A stretch of DNA of 64,000 nt from positions 15,590,402 through 15,654,401 of the forward strand of contig NC_036460.1 in assembly GCF_002775205.1 (NCBI RefSeq). Direction: 5' to 3'. A model generated the notes under the pieces. That model was not told the origin of the DNA. It did no database searches and worked only from the letters and a program-made list of their open reading frames with translations. This DNA is from Xiphophorus maculatus (lineage: Eukaryota > Chordata > Actinopteri > Cyprinodontiformes > Poeciliidae). Shown one piece after another: positions 46,345 through 59,538 of the stretch; the first letter of the stretch is position 1, and every line of letters begins with the position of its first letter. Position numbers and translations under genes: made by a program.

Positions 46345-49300
46345 GTCAGTTAAATCTTGTGAGTGTGAAGAGACACTGTAGCTTCACCAAGGTGTGTCAG
46401 GTGTGTTTTCCCTCTTCAGACAGAATACTGTAATCAGTAACATTTTGTGTTCAACTAACAATGTTTGGGATGGACCAACAATGTTATCCGATGACATGTG
46501 CTTCCCTACCCGTCTGTCCAACCATCCATTTGGGTGTTGTACAAGTCATGCCGGCCATAGTGACCTCCAGATTACACTGGTGTCACCTGATCTGGCTATA
46601 ATGTTATTAGCATGCATCTGTCTTGCTGGATTTGGCTGTGTTGACATCTTGGACCGCCATGGTGACAAAACATGTTGAGGTTGAAGCGACTGTTTTGATT
46701 CTTGTGGGTTTGACTGACCAAGCACAGATGAATTGCTCACTGTTGAATCTCATATTGGTAATAGTTTTTCCTCATGTTGTCTGGTCTAATAATTTTTACT
46801 TATGCAAACAGTTGTAGTTCTGCGTTCTCCTTGTCTGACCCTTTGGTTTTGTCTCATTTCTCTTTTTTTTCTGATTTAAATGCTTCATTTGTTTTTTTCC
46901 AATTATTCAAGCCTAGAGCCCAAAAGTTATTCGTTTGTCGCATCGCCTGTTCCCTCTTCTCTTTCCTCTTTCACTTTGTTTACTCCTCTCCCTGGGTTTG
47001 GACTTTGTTTGATGTAATTTTTCACAAAAGGAACTAGAACTTTCAGTTCCATGAAAATAAAGACAACTATTGAGTCTCATATGTGTAAAAATATTTACTA
47101 AGGGTCACAGAATCATCAGTTCTGTTACTGGCATTCCCATTTTATGTTGCTTGAAACTACAGATGCATATAATATCAATATTTCTCTTTTAAAGTGGCCC
47201 CAAAGCCTTGATACACAGTGAGTCCTTGTGGGACGAATCAAGAGCTTGTAAAGTATTGAATTTTCTAATTAACTGTAAATATTTTCCAACATTACTTCAA
47301 CTCTTAAAAAATGGTTTTCTCAACCAATTACTAGATTCATTCTGAAGTGTCCTATAGGCATTTCTAGCTCTGTTTGATGTATTTGCAGTCAGTCGTTCAT
47401 GGAAAATCTCAAAAGTTAGGTATTCGTACCCCTGAACTGACTCCTCTTGCATCTAAGAATGAAAATAGATCCAACAGTTCATTTTAAATAAAATTATTTA
47501 CTAAATTTGAAAGAAAATTCCAAGTCATTAATATTAACACAAACACCAAATAAAACTAAGCACTCTGTCTTTAGTTAAGGCTTTCAGACGTTATCTAAGA
47601 GTCCTGCTGACATGTTTGTGGCTACACACTTCTCATAATCTTTATTTACAGGCTCATAAAAGGCTCATATGTTAAGAATTTCTCCTGACAGGTGGAGGAG
47701 GAGTGTGAAGATGGGGCGATTATCTTTAGTAGCTTTGCTTTAGAAGTGATGAGCTTAATGGACTACCAATAAAAAGGACTTCACACTGTGACCCACAGCT
47801 AGATCAACAAGACCTCTGCATTCCTGTCTTTACTCCATTACACCCCCCCCCCCCCAACTCCCATCAGTTCTGATAATTTTATTTAGTCTGAACGCCATTA
47901 TTTTGGTAAAGATTCTGTCTTCTTCGTAAAACATCTGATAACAAGTCAGGACCTCTGTTCTCTGTTCTTGCCAGTCAGACACGCACATGCATACGCTCGC
48001 ACCCACTTGCAAAAATGCCTGCCAGCTCTATTCTCTGAGACCCTGACATTAATGCCAAATGCTTTGGATTTTCTCTGTCATTTAAATCAGAGCAACTTCT
48101 ACAATTTTTGGCACTCCAGTGGTACTCTGCAAAAAACTGGGGCAGAGTATAACCAGAGAAATCCCTGGGATTGTGTAACTCCCTCATAAATAACTGTTTC
48201 CCTCTGTCACCCATCCTCCCCTCCCCACTCTAATTTAGTGAAAACCTAATTGCTTTTGACAAAGGTGGAATATTTATGAACTATCCCTAAATCATATTGT
48301 TGACCATTAGGAAGTATGATCAACATAATCTGCTATAACAGATTTAATTAACAGTGTGGGACATTATCAGTTGTGTGCGTTTTTGAGTTGAAGTGTCATT
48401 TATTTTTCTGAGGTTCTGTATAGTGCTTATCAGTAAGATATCCCTTACCTACAGTTGAAAAATGTCTTATTTCAGCAAGGTTTTTCAAAGTATAAATCAA
48501 TGTTCAGAGTTGGAACCAAGAGCTAGAGAGATTTATGCTGTCTGTTTTAGCTGGCTTCAGCATTTTCAAACAACTGTACCTGTTCATTCCAGTGGGATGG
48601 AAACCTACTGATTTAGTTCACACCTTCAGCGAAGCAAAAGCAGGGACTGTTTCAGAAACAGCAAGTACAATTTAACATTAACCTAATGTTAAATTGGTTT
48701 ATCCATTCCAAAACCAGTTTTGATTAATTTTTTTAAATCGTTGACCTGATGAGTCCAAGTTTCATCTGTCTTGCTGCTTATTTGAGAAGTAAAGATTGTA
48801 CTCCCTCATTTTTATTTTTCCATCCATTCCGTGCAATGCACCAGTACCTCTGGCATCAAAACAGACCGTCAGCATAATTCAACCACTGAAAACGTTTTTA
48901 CAGTGTTGCTTTGAAAGCATTCTGTTGACTCCTCCAGAAATACTTCATCTCAGTGCAGCCAAGTAGCTCAATCTCTGGTTCTTCGGTAGCTCGATAACAG
49001 CTGCAAATTTCAGTCAGGCTAGAGGGTGTTTATGGTTGAGCCGATTTTCTCTTTCAGATGACGTTACAACAAAACTCCATTCAATGTGAAAGGAACCCCT
49101 CTGTAGTTTTCATTTTTAAAGAATTTATAGTTTAAAAACTGTGCAATGTATAACTTTCTAAAGAAGCCCAAGCTCTTAGCACTACGAGATTAAACTATCT
49201 GAAAACATTGCACTCATAGCACCGCCTTTAATATAACCCTGGAGCCCAAAAAGAAAACTTGTGTGAGTAGTAGACCCAAGTTGTTCTGGCCCGGATCATC

Positions 49301-52300
49301 CTAAAACTGTCCCTGGTTCCAAGTTAGTTTTAAATCTCCTAACAATGTTTATTTCCTCTGAGGAGAGCAGTGTTGGTTTGTGTGCCTCAACAGCAGAATG
49401 ATCCCAAACACACATCACAACTGTTATACGAATGAATTAATCTTTCTGAAAGCATGTGGTTTCTCTGTAAACTGCTAAGGAATATTTAACCAAATATGTT
49501 CATTCTTACCCTGTGGGGCACAGAGAAGCTCTGATAAATCAAATTCTGTTACCCACATTCTTTAGAAATTGCAGAATTTATTTTGTATTTTCTAAAGAAA
49601 GAATGGCACATGCCTGTCAGCGTATATAAACTTCTCGCCACAACTGCATTTTGGTGTTTATTTTTATTTTCTTGTCATATATGCTCTGAGTAGTTAAAAA
49701 CGGCTGCTGTTAGCTGGACCATCAGGCATTGGTCCAATTTCAAGTTGGCGAGTCCATCACTGGAGCCAACAATATCGCTCATCTACTTTGACAAGGCAGT
49801 GGAATTAGGTTTCCTAATGCCATTGGCAGCAGGTGTGACAATGCTGTGGAAACATGACTCTGTTGTACAGAGAACAGCAGCACGTGTTCCTGTAGAACCT
49901 GTTGGATGAAGCGTGGAGCTGGTGCCAAGATTGGCACGTTTCTCTTATGCAGCAGCTACGCTTTTGGACTTTTAAATGTAGCTGAGATTTGTAACTACAT
50001 TAATGTGAGTTTTGCTCAACAAAACAACAAATTATTAAGGTGAGATTCCTGAACAGCTCTTAAAATAGAAGTCACACTCAAGCTGCACTTAATGTTTGTT
50101 TCCCAAACAGTTTTTAGATTGATAATGCAACATTTACTCTACTCTCACTGGTCATCGTTAAGGTTTTGACTTTCAATAAACAATGGGATTTAATGGATGA
50201 TGTAGGCCAACACACTGGTGTTAAACAGGAGCAGGACAGTCCCTCAGGGCTAGAGGATGTTTGCTGCCATTATTATCGCAGCCGCTCAGTCAAATGGTGA
50301 GGAGAAAAGCTAAGTTGTTCAAGTAAACAATGTAAAAACAAATTTTTATGTCCTGCAGTATTCAACAACCTCTTGTAAAGCGTCCTATGTTTAATCTTTT
50401 TCACTAAAAGAAAATCAAGAGGAACAATTTTCTGTGCTGCTCGTTCTATTTCTGTCGCACCGTGGACACTGGATAATTGTCACGGAGCACAGTGATTATA
50501 ACAGCGATTCACTTGGGGGAACGAGCACGAGGGGGAGGAAGGGTAGGAATAAAAGATAGAAAACGACAGCTAATTAGTCTCAAGGAGCATGAAGCTGATT
50601 GTAGAAGCTTAGAGAGGAAATGTGTGGAACAATAAGCGAAGACAGAGACAAGTGAGACAGAACCCTGGCTGTCTAAAGCTGTGAAGCAGAGTTCAGTTTG
50701 TTTCTGGATGGCCCTCTTCATGGCCTCCCCCTCTGCTTCTCTGCTCTGCCTTTTTTGGTGTTCTTGTCAGCAGCTCACCTATATACATGATGAGCAGCTC
50801 GAAGGCAAACGCCAGGAGTCATAACAGAAGTGAGACAAGAAAATCCAAAGAAAGAGCAACAAAACATCAACATCAACCAAAATCAATTTCTGTTTTGATA
50901 ATACAGCCTTTAGTTTTTCTATTGAACACGTGACCATGCAAAAGCCTCCATCTGTATGGATCCCATGTCTATAAATACATGCTAAACACACTTATGCACT
51001 GCATAAACTCAGCTGACATTCCTGACGCCTGGCTGGATCAGTTTTTCCATCGACCCTGCTGGACAACAAACGCAGCTGCCCCCCCACCCCCCTGCCTCCA
51101 CCGACCTCTCTGCCTAATTCTGTGTGCTCAGATGTGCATGCACTCGCTTTCACCTTGGCAATGCTGAAAACCTTTTTTAGTTTATAAATATCTATGCTGC
51201 ATAAAAAAATGGAGGCTCTGAGGCATAATGGGGGTCATGACTGAATAAGTGCAAATCACTTTTGTTGCTAAGAATGTCAAAGACCTGAAATGTGAAACAT
51301 TTTGGGGTCCAGAGAGAATACCTTCACATTTTTCATCTCATGATACGACACTTTTCCAACACTGTTTATGAATTTATTACAGACATCAACAATAATACGA
51401 GTTTAAAGATAGATGGCTAGATAACAGACAATGCTGGAATCTTGCATTGTTCTAGTAAAAGCAAACTTTCTTGCAGGTTTTAAATGATGATTTTTAAGAA
51501 TGGATGCAAAGCTTAAAGAGAGGAAGGGGTATTAAATAAAAATCTATATTCTGATCTTTATATTCTTTATATCATGTTATGTTATTTCCTCATCAAAGAT
51601 ATACCTAATGTGTTGCTTTGATTCTTTCATGGATGTTTGAGAAATCATTTAATCTCCTGTTGCAGCAATCCCTTCATTGATCTGAAGTGCTTCCTCTCAT
51701 CTTTTCCACAAAGTTCTTCTTTGGAGCTGCAGTCTCCTACCGCATACTTTCCCTACAGCTCCTCCAGACTAGCGGCAGCAGCAATTAGCAAACACCTGGC
51801 GGAACATGTGTGTCTGCTGAGCTTATGATACGGACTACTTCTCAGTCCATTGCTCCTATGAATGATTGTAAACGGCATAATGGAGGAGCATTTCTGTGGT
51901 GATGTGAATGTCGGGAAGAATAGAGGCTTCTTAAAGAGACACAGGCCCATTTTCAAGGAACACAATTGTGAAGTGAAATTTTGTTTAAGTTGTGTTTGAT
52001 GTTCAGCGTTTGATTCTGCTGTAAAATGGCACCATGTGCATGGAAAGTGCATACCACATCTTTATGAAAACCTACAGAAAAACCAGTGACCTAAGAAACC
52101 AAATAATAAATGTGGATTTATTCTGAAGCAGTGCATGAATGAAAGCATCCATCATTTGCCTGCATGTGCGGATCTGCAGAAAGAGTGACAGAGTGTATCT
52201 GAACACAGATTTCCTCATATGGGAGAACGGCATTTTTCTTCATTCCTACAATCCACTGGAGGACCAGACATGATGTCACTGAACGTTCTCATGAGAGGAC

Positions 52301-53493
52301 CAAAGGGGTGTGTTTGTGTATGTAAGCAAAGAGAAAAAAGCAGCTTCCCCTCTTCATTATGGTGGTTCACCTTGTTAAAAACATGTCCTCCAACAGGGTG
52401 AAACTGGGCATAACATGCTGCTGGCTATGTACGACAAAGTGTTTGAGAGTTGTTTTTTTTATTTCAGATGTTTATTGTGGACAAAACTCCACTACGATTT
52501 AAGAGGTGGACAGATAAGGAGATGGAATGGTAGGAAATACAAGATACAAACGAAAACAAATGAATATATGTTTAAGAAAAACTTTTTACAGTAGCTTTGT
52601 AACATTAAAACGTTTGAATAAAGCTAATATATGGGGCACGACCCCATACAAAACGTACAAGACAAATGTTAAGAGGAAGATGGAGACAAGAAAGGAAACC
52701 AGGAGTTGGGTAAGAGCTTGTGACGTAGGGAATAGTGGGAGACAAAGGAAGGATGATGAGGAAAATGAGAATGGGAGAACGGATAAAAGGGAGTTGAGGG
52801 GGGAAAAAAAGGCTAAAAGGAATGAGAGAGTAAAAGAAACCAATGGAGAGAGAGAACGACAGAAAGAGAGAGAGAGGTGGGGGGGTGGAAATGGAGGGAG
52901 GGAGAAAAATAACGTCCCAGATTCCCAGACCATTTAATAGGGAGCAAAACCAAACTGAGCTTATATTGTAGTCTGGCTGAGCAAGGGGCAAAGTGACAGC
53001 ATGAGTGCATGTTTTGTGTGTGTGAGAGCGATAAGAGGGGGGGAAGAGTCAGGGTTATCTGTGAGTGCATGTTGCCACTCTGTGTCTACATGTGGGGTTT
53101 GACAACATATGTGGCCCAGCGCATCGAGATGTACATGTAAGGAAAAATCAGTTTTCACTGAGTGGACATGCGGCTGCCTGCACGTTGATTGGACTCCATT
53201 CATTTTGTTGCATTTTTTTTTCCCTCGGAGTATTTTAAGCTACTTCTTTTTTTCTCTTTTTTAAATTAGAGAGTTAAAAAAAACACAAAATCATTTTGTG
53301 TTTTGTTTGGAGATAAGTTTTCTACTGTTAGGTTTTCATCAAAAGCTGACGTACTCCCACTCCTCAGCACTGCGTAGGGCTGAGTGGGCGAGGGGCCTAC
53401 CTGGATTACTGGGAGCTTAGATGTTTGTGGGGCACACAAACAGGAGAAAAGAGAGACTGAAAGAGAAGATAAAGTGACAAAGACAGCTTGAAG
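46345..53493 (+). other. kcnab1 intron between alternative first exons
   Basis: About 7.1 kb with no other supported exon. It contains a 13-C run at 47843-47855 and purine-rich low-complexity DNA at 52700-52920, whose 136-codon open frame is a composition artefact. No clear mobile-element ends were recognised. Confidence 0.6.
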
Positions 53494-53774
53494 ATGTACC
53501 TGTACAAAGCAACATGCCCGGAGATCCCCAACCCGAAGCAGAAGAATTCCAGGAATCCTGGTGGAGTCGGAGTCCCGACCCAGGGCCTGGGTCAGGGGAG
53601 ACTGATCAAGCAGGTGTCCATGGGGCCGGGGTCACAGTCTTATGCCCCTGTGATGCTGTGGGCCACAAACAAAGCCAACAATGCAGGGCAGCTCAAACAG
53701 CTGGAGGAGTTCCTGAACTTCCATTCGCTGTCTTTGCACGACACTGTGAGGAGTCAGACTGGCATGGTCTACAG
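53494..53774 (+). CDS. kcnab1: kcnab1 alternative first coding exon, MHLYK-type N-terminus (Kv-beta-1.2 type)
   Basis: Encodes 93 residues plus 2 nt, from ATG at 53494 to the donor ACAG/GTAACC at 53774, leaving the same phase as the 46067 exon so both can join the same downstream exon. MYLYKATCPEIPNPK parallels mammalian MHLYKPACADIPSPK. The C-terminal part LEEFLNFHSLSLHDTVRSQTGMVYR parallels LEKFLRVHGISLQETTRAETGMAYR. The central part is diverged and somewhat longer than in mammals. The leader upstream has TGACGTA at 53347-53353 and purine-rich sequence. A TTG two codons upstream is in frame but not a plausible start. Confidence 0.92.
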
Positions 53775-55429
53775 GTAACCCTACCTGGCTTTTTTTTTTT
53801 CAAATTTGCAGTCCACTTACCTCTGAAATCAGTGTGTAGGTTAGGAAAAGGGGCTGTGTAATATCTCCTGTCTCTTTGCGAAAGGAATTTAAGAGAAAAC
53901 GTTTTCAGAACATTTGCAGAGAGAAAAAGAACTGCAATCACTCCTGCATTGGTTTTATGCACTTTAATGTTCTTTAATATTCACTTGAATATGCTGTTCA
54001 CAATGCATTACACGGACTGTTGAGCTCACTTTAAATCTAAATCTTTATGGTTCTTAAACAGTTTGAGAGAAAGGAAATAGATGTTTGGTTGTTTTTTTAA
54101 CTGAGTTACATACCTTAAAGTTGACACAAACTAAAACTTTAACAAAATGCAAATGAAAGTAATCTTAATCTTCTACCATTAAACATTAATAGAAATTTAT
54201 AATATTTTGCATCAAATGCCCCTTTCCCTTTCTAATTTTACATTACCTTTAGCAGGTTTGTATTGTGGACACACAATAGAAGCATAACTGTAATCATGAC
54301 AGCAATAATTCGGCTCAGATCTGCATTTTAAAAGCAGGTTTTTACCTGATTGGCTTAATAGTCGACTGTAATCAGAATGTCAGCACTAGATAACAGATAA
54401 CAGGATTAAATCATCTTCCTGTTAAAGGTCTATTATTAAATAATTGCTTTGAATGTAATCCAGTTTCTGTTAGTACGGCGCTGGTGGAAACGACTGCTCT
54501 GTGCTTGTTGTTCAGAGGGTTTGTCATGTCTGTGAGTAGGCATCATGGTTCTAGTGAGTGGTTTGAGTGGATGTGACTGGGACTGTTGATCGCTGCTCAA
54601 CCCTCAGGCAAGGAAGCAGCATGTAGCTGCCTTACACACACTGAACTGTCTTTGGTAGGATGGAAAAGAAGCTGTGCAGAACGAGGGATTTTATCTTTAT
54701 GTTATCCTTTTCATGCTTGATTTACTCTAAATCATAACACTTCAATAACAGCAGCACAAGACTTTTTTTAATCTACCTGCAGAAATATTGTGTTTGCGTT
54801 TACAGGGGGCTGTACTCTGTGATTTTAAGATGTGTGTGCATTAGGGTTTTATATTTGGAGAGGCTGCCGGCTTAACTTTTCCATGAATGACTGTATGCTT
54901 TGGTCATTTGAATAGTCCGTTTATCCCCCAGGGCTTTCTCTCAATTCTCTGCTAAATTCTGCCAACATACTTGAATGTATTAGTCAGAGTAATAATAACG
55001 TGACCTAAACCTATGCTACAGTTGCGCTGGCCTAATAAAACTGGCAGCTGTTTCCATTAATAAACCAAGAAATGAAGAAGATCTTTTTCTGCATCAACCT
55101 GCTTATGGGAGCTGATGCTTTCCAGATTTTCCTGCAATAACTCATGCAAATGTATGCCTAAACATTTAGCATTATAGGAGCCTAATAAAATGGCTCGTAA
55201 ATAATTGAGGATCAGAAGTAAAGACTCCTGCGTTAATCAAAGTCACAACAAAAAGGAACATTTATATGCAATGCCATCACTTTCTTCTCTAGCTTAACCA
55301 CCAGGATGTTTTAGTTCTTTTATTGCTTTTGCAAATCAATCATGATGTACACAATTTGCGTTTTTTAACACAAAAATATGTAATGTAAAATAAGTGATTT
55401 CATAAATATTCACCTGCTTTAAATCAGTA

Positions 55430-55830
55430 TTTAGTAAATGCACCTTTGGTTGGAATCACAGCATGGAGTAGATAGGTCTGTCAGGCTTGCATTTTTGGAT
55501 TCTGCATTCTTAATCTATTCTTCCTTCCATAACTGTTCATATTCTGTCAGGTTGTGTAGAGATCAGCTGTGAAAATCCCCTTTTCAAGTCACAAATTGTC
55601 TATCAGATTTAGGTCTGGGCTTTGAGTAGGCCACTCCAGAGCTTCCACCTTGTTGTCTTCAAATTATATCTCTGTAGCTTTAGCTGGATGGTTTGGGTCA
55701 TTGTCTTGCTGGGAAATAAATGTCCTCTGAAGCCGCAGTTCTCCTACAAATGGAAACAAATTGTCCTCCAGGATTTTCTCATATTTGCTGCCTTCATTTG
55801 ACCTTCTACCTTTACAAGCTTTCTAACGGC
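55430..55830. repeat. Interspersed DNA-transposon-like repeat
   Basis: TTTGGGTCATTGTCTTGCTG and AGGTCTGGGCTTTGAGTAGG, then CCACTCCAGAGC, are words I recall from a repeat widespread in fish introns, of Tc1/mariner type. No terminal repeats or frame were recovered. Confidence 0.45.
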
Positions 55831-58800
55831 ACATTAATAAAAACTCTCCACTCTGTTGTGATTTATGGATTTAGTGTGCTACTCTTAGGAATATCAGTAG
55901 TCACCATCTGCCCTTTCACTGCTTTGTGGAGGAAAGCTATTTATTAGTCAGGCTATCTGCTCAGGTCACTAGCCTGCAGTCAGACATGCTCCCTGTAGCT
56001 GGCCAATAGTAGTTTTAAACAGTAACGTTATTTCAATAATAACAATAATAATAATAAGTGATAATGCCCAGGTTAAAAGGGAGGTGTTCACTTTGTGGCA
56101 ACCAGAAATATTTTCATCCAAATATTTCTTTCTTATAAGTGAGGAAAAAACGTTTAACCTTCTTTCAACCGGTAGATGGTAGTGCCCAGCAAAAGATGAG
56201 GGGTGGGCATCTTTAAACAGCTAGTCTTCAAGTTGACACATTTTTCTGTCAAAGAGCAGAAACTGTATCAATCTATAACTGCAACACCTGCCAATACCTG
56301 CTTATGTATCATCTAAATCTCATGGTAAAAGCCTTGATATTCCCTTTCAAATGTGAAGGGCTTCTTTTATGTTTTCTTGAAACCTTTTTTATTTTAATTT
56401 TCCAGAAACAGAATAAAACAGGAGCACAAAAAGCAATCAAGATTTGTGCAATTTTCATCTCATTTTTAATCAGCTCAGAGTTAAACAGATGGTTCTTTTT
56501 CTAAGCGTTTCAGTTCTGAAAGTTTCAAGCAAAGAAATGCAGCATTTCTGCATGCACACACATTTATATTATTGTTAGTGTTAAGGCTATGAGCTGTGGT
56601 GACAGTTGGCTGTTGTTCAGTTCAGAGCATTTGCATTAAACATTTCCTCCAGGCTGATGCGGCCAATGTTAACACTAATTATGTAATGATGAGGACCAGA
56701 TACTGCTGCTATGTGTAGTACTTTGTGAGGCCTGTGAGGAAAGCTATTTTCCTAGAAACGTATAATAAAATAAAGACTTCAGAAATGGATATTGACAGCC
56801 CGCCAGCACACGTGTCTTTCTACAACACAGCCAGGATTCACTCTGACTTCACTTTGTCTGTTTTCTCATTTGCTTTATTTGTGTGAAATAAGATGCAGCT
56901 GTTGCAGTTTCCTGTGACATTTTCTGGAATATTTCTGCTTTTTTTAAACTTGCAAAATACACCATAATGCCTGGTATGCTTTTTATGTGACGTTATTAAT
57001 CTGGGAGAAAAAACAGGCTTTCTTTTAAAAGACAAAAAGCAGAAACCTTGCACATCCCCTTTTAACCTAAATGCCAGTGAGCCAAAAGCACTCTTCTGAT
57101 TTTTGATTACTTTCACTGAATTAAAGGGCATCAATTCAATCAGCCAAGTGGAAAGATTAATCAAAAGCCCATGATATTGTTGGATACAGAGGAGAGTGAA
57201 GGCTTGAGGGAGGAAGTGAAGTGTCGTGTAAGCCTCTAGGGGGCAGACAGACATATTACGGGACATATGGTTTGTACTTGTGTGTTGCGGTATCTAGGCA
57301 CTCACTCTGTGAGGTGAATATACAGGAAATTATAAAAATTTACTGCCAAAACTCGATTTGATAGGAATGAACTAAAATTCAGTGAAACATCCTCCATAAA
57401 TTGATGGTGTGTGTGCGTGTGTGAGATTCTCCGACCCTCTGGATGCTTCTCAATCCCTCTGATTAAATGAACTAAGCCTGCTTCCAGACAGCAATTTAAA
57501 GGTGATGGAGTTAATGCCCTCACAGTTGCGTCCTCACTCTGCGGCCCCTCAGTTTGCAGGCTTATTTCTTGTCTGAAATGTGCGGCATTGTTGTGCTCAC
57601 ATCTATTTTTGACATCATAAAGTTCATGTTGTAGTCAAAAGATGAAAAAAGATTATGTTGAATAAATATCTGTTAATGTGTAATAAGTATTCCCATTAGG
57701 ATACCATAATAATAAAAAATCTTTGGATTTTGCATTTTTACCTACAGACGTATAGCAAACTAATTCTCACTGGAGTCAACTCCAGCCTGTTGTACAATTA
57801 ATCTATTTGTGAGTTTCTCTGTGGACTTTTAACTCCACAGTATTTACAGAAACTTTGCCTATTTCTGGATTTTTTGTTGTTGTAGTGCATACCTAAAATA
57901 TTTGAGAGAAACACTCTGACATAAGTACAATACTACTTCTCACGCCAAGGGTTGTTTGTAAAGCACAAGCCCAAAGCTGAACAGTCTGCATATGGTCACG
58001 TTCATGTTTGAACTCACCTTTCACACACATTGCAGACCATCTGGGGGACACTTCCACTTAAGTTTGCGTCTCGCTGGGGTCCAGACTTTGTTCCTGCATC
58101 CTTCGTTAATAAAATGGTCATAGAGAGGGGGCCGCACCTTTTTGCTGTCCTCCATGGACAGCCACTTTCCAATTTCAATGCAGGAGTTTTTAGGCATTTG
58201 ACATGTAATGTTTCAGTTGTTGATGGTATGGTGTTTTCTATGACTGTGTTTTTGTGTTTTTATGATGGTGTAGCACTATGATTGATTGAATTATTGCAGG
58301 TATTTTGTGAAGAGTCATACAAATTTACAACATGTCTGATAAATACTCAAAAATATTTATGTCTCCTCTGGATACAAAACCGGATAGTTGTATGTGGCTG
58401 CAAGTTTAATTTTGTTTGCAGTTGAAGCAGGGACGCCTCCTTGCAAACAAGGCTACACAACTACTACAATAAGAGCTGATTTTGACGCGTTGGGTGAAGT
58501 AAGGGAGACCTTAAGGGAGAACGTACTTACGTCCACCTGACAGTGGAGGAATAAGAAGTGACGAAAGGCAGGGCCAAGTTCTCTAGTGTGTCGGATATTT
58601 AAGAAATCAGCAGGGATTAGTGCAGACTGTTTGCGTAGCATAATTTGGGATTGTGAAGCATAATAGCTGGATCACTGCTCTGTAACATTTACAGAAGTTA
58701 GAAAACAGTTGCTGCTGTTATTTTTTTATTTTTTTTACAGTGGTTTATCTACATAGTCATAGATGTGTGAATTTCAAACACTTTTGTTTTGTAGGCTAAA

Positions 58801-59049
58801 ACACAACAGGCTGAGAGAACACCAATAGTTTTTGTGTTCTCTTCTTCTTACTTAAAACAAAAATAACCAAGTCATGTGAGCTTCAATGTGTTTTTACTGC
58901 AAATTACAAGTTTTTCCTCACTGCACTGTGCATATTTAAAACGTTTGTTTGCTTCTGCCTGTGTTCTTAAATAGAAACTGACCGGAGACACTCTTTTTAT
59001 TAATTATGGTGCCAAACATATGGAAACACCATAAAGCAAAATCTAAAGC

Positions 59050-59538
59050 ATTGTTTCTCTACCTTTTTTGGGTCAGCGCCCCTCTATCCATTATACAGGT
59101 TCCTTACCGCCCTCCATCAAAGATTTGTAGGCTTCTTTGCACTGAATATTATTTTATTGTTAATATTACTATCACTATTGTTGATGTATTAATTTTTATG
59201 GTTGTTTCTGTATTTATCATCAAAAATAATTTTCCAGAGAACAGAAAACCCATGGGAAGAATTTTTTTTTTTTACAAGTGTCTATGGAAAATTCAATGGA
59301 CATTCAACTTAAAATTGGTAGACCTACCAGCAGCCAATCAGAGTGGAAAAAAAATTCTTCTGTGCCATTTTCTGATGTTAGTTGTTATATATTGCACAAA
59401 ATGACCAGATAAAAGATGTACAACAATGCCAGTTTAAGCTTTGAACCATTTGCAAAAGATTGTGCTGTGCAACATTAAAACATGGGCGATGTTTCACTGA
59501 ATTTTAGCGGTATCGCCGCCCCCGTTGAGAAACACTAG
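59050..59538 (-). mobile_element. 489-bp hAT-type MITE with perfect 8-bp target duplication
   Basis: The ends ATTGTTTCTCTACC and GTTGAGAAACACTAG are inverted repeats of the CAGTGTTTCTCAACC type. TCTAAAGC flanks both sides (59042-59049 and 59539-59546). It aligns in reverse orientation with 31020-31433 of the larger element at 29797. The open frame at 59006-59404 is not a transposase. Confidence 0.88.

Noticed and set aside
52527..52937. 136-codon Arg/Glu/Lys-rich open frame
   Set aside because: Purine-rich low-complexity DNA gives open frames on both strands here. The opposite strand gives equally long Leu/Ser/Pro frames.
59006..59404. 132-codon frame
   Set aside because: It lies inside the hAT MITE at 59050-59538 and does not resemble a transposase.
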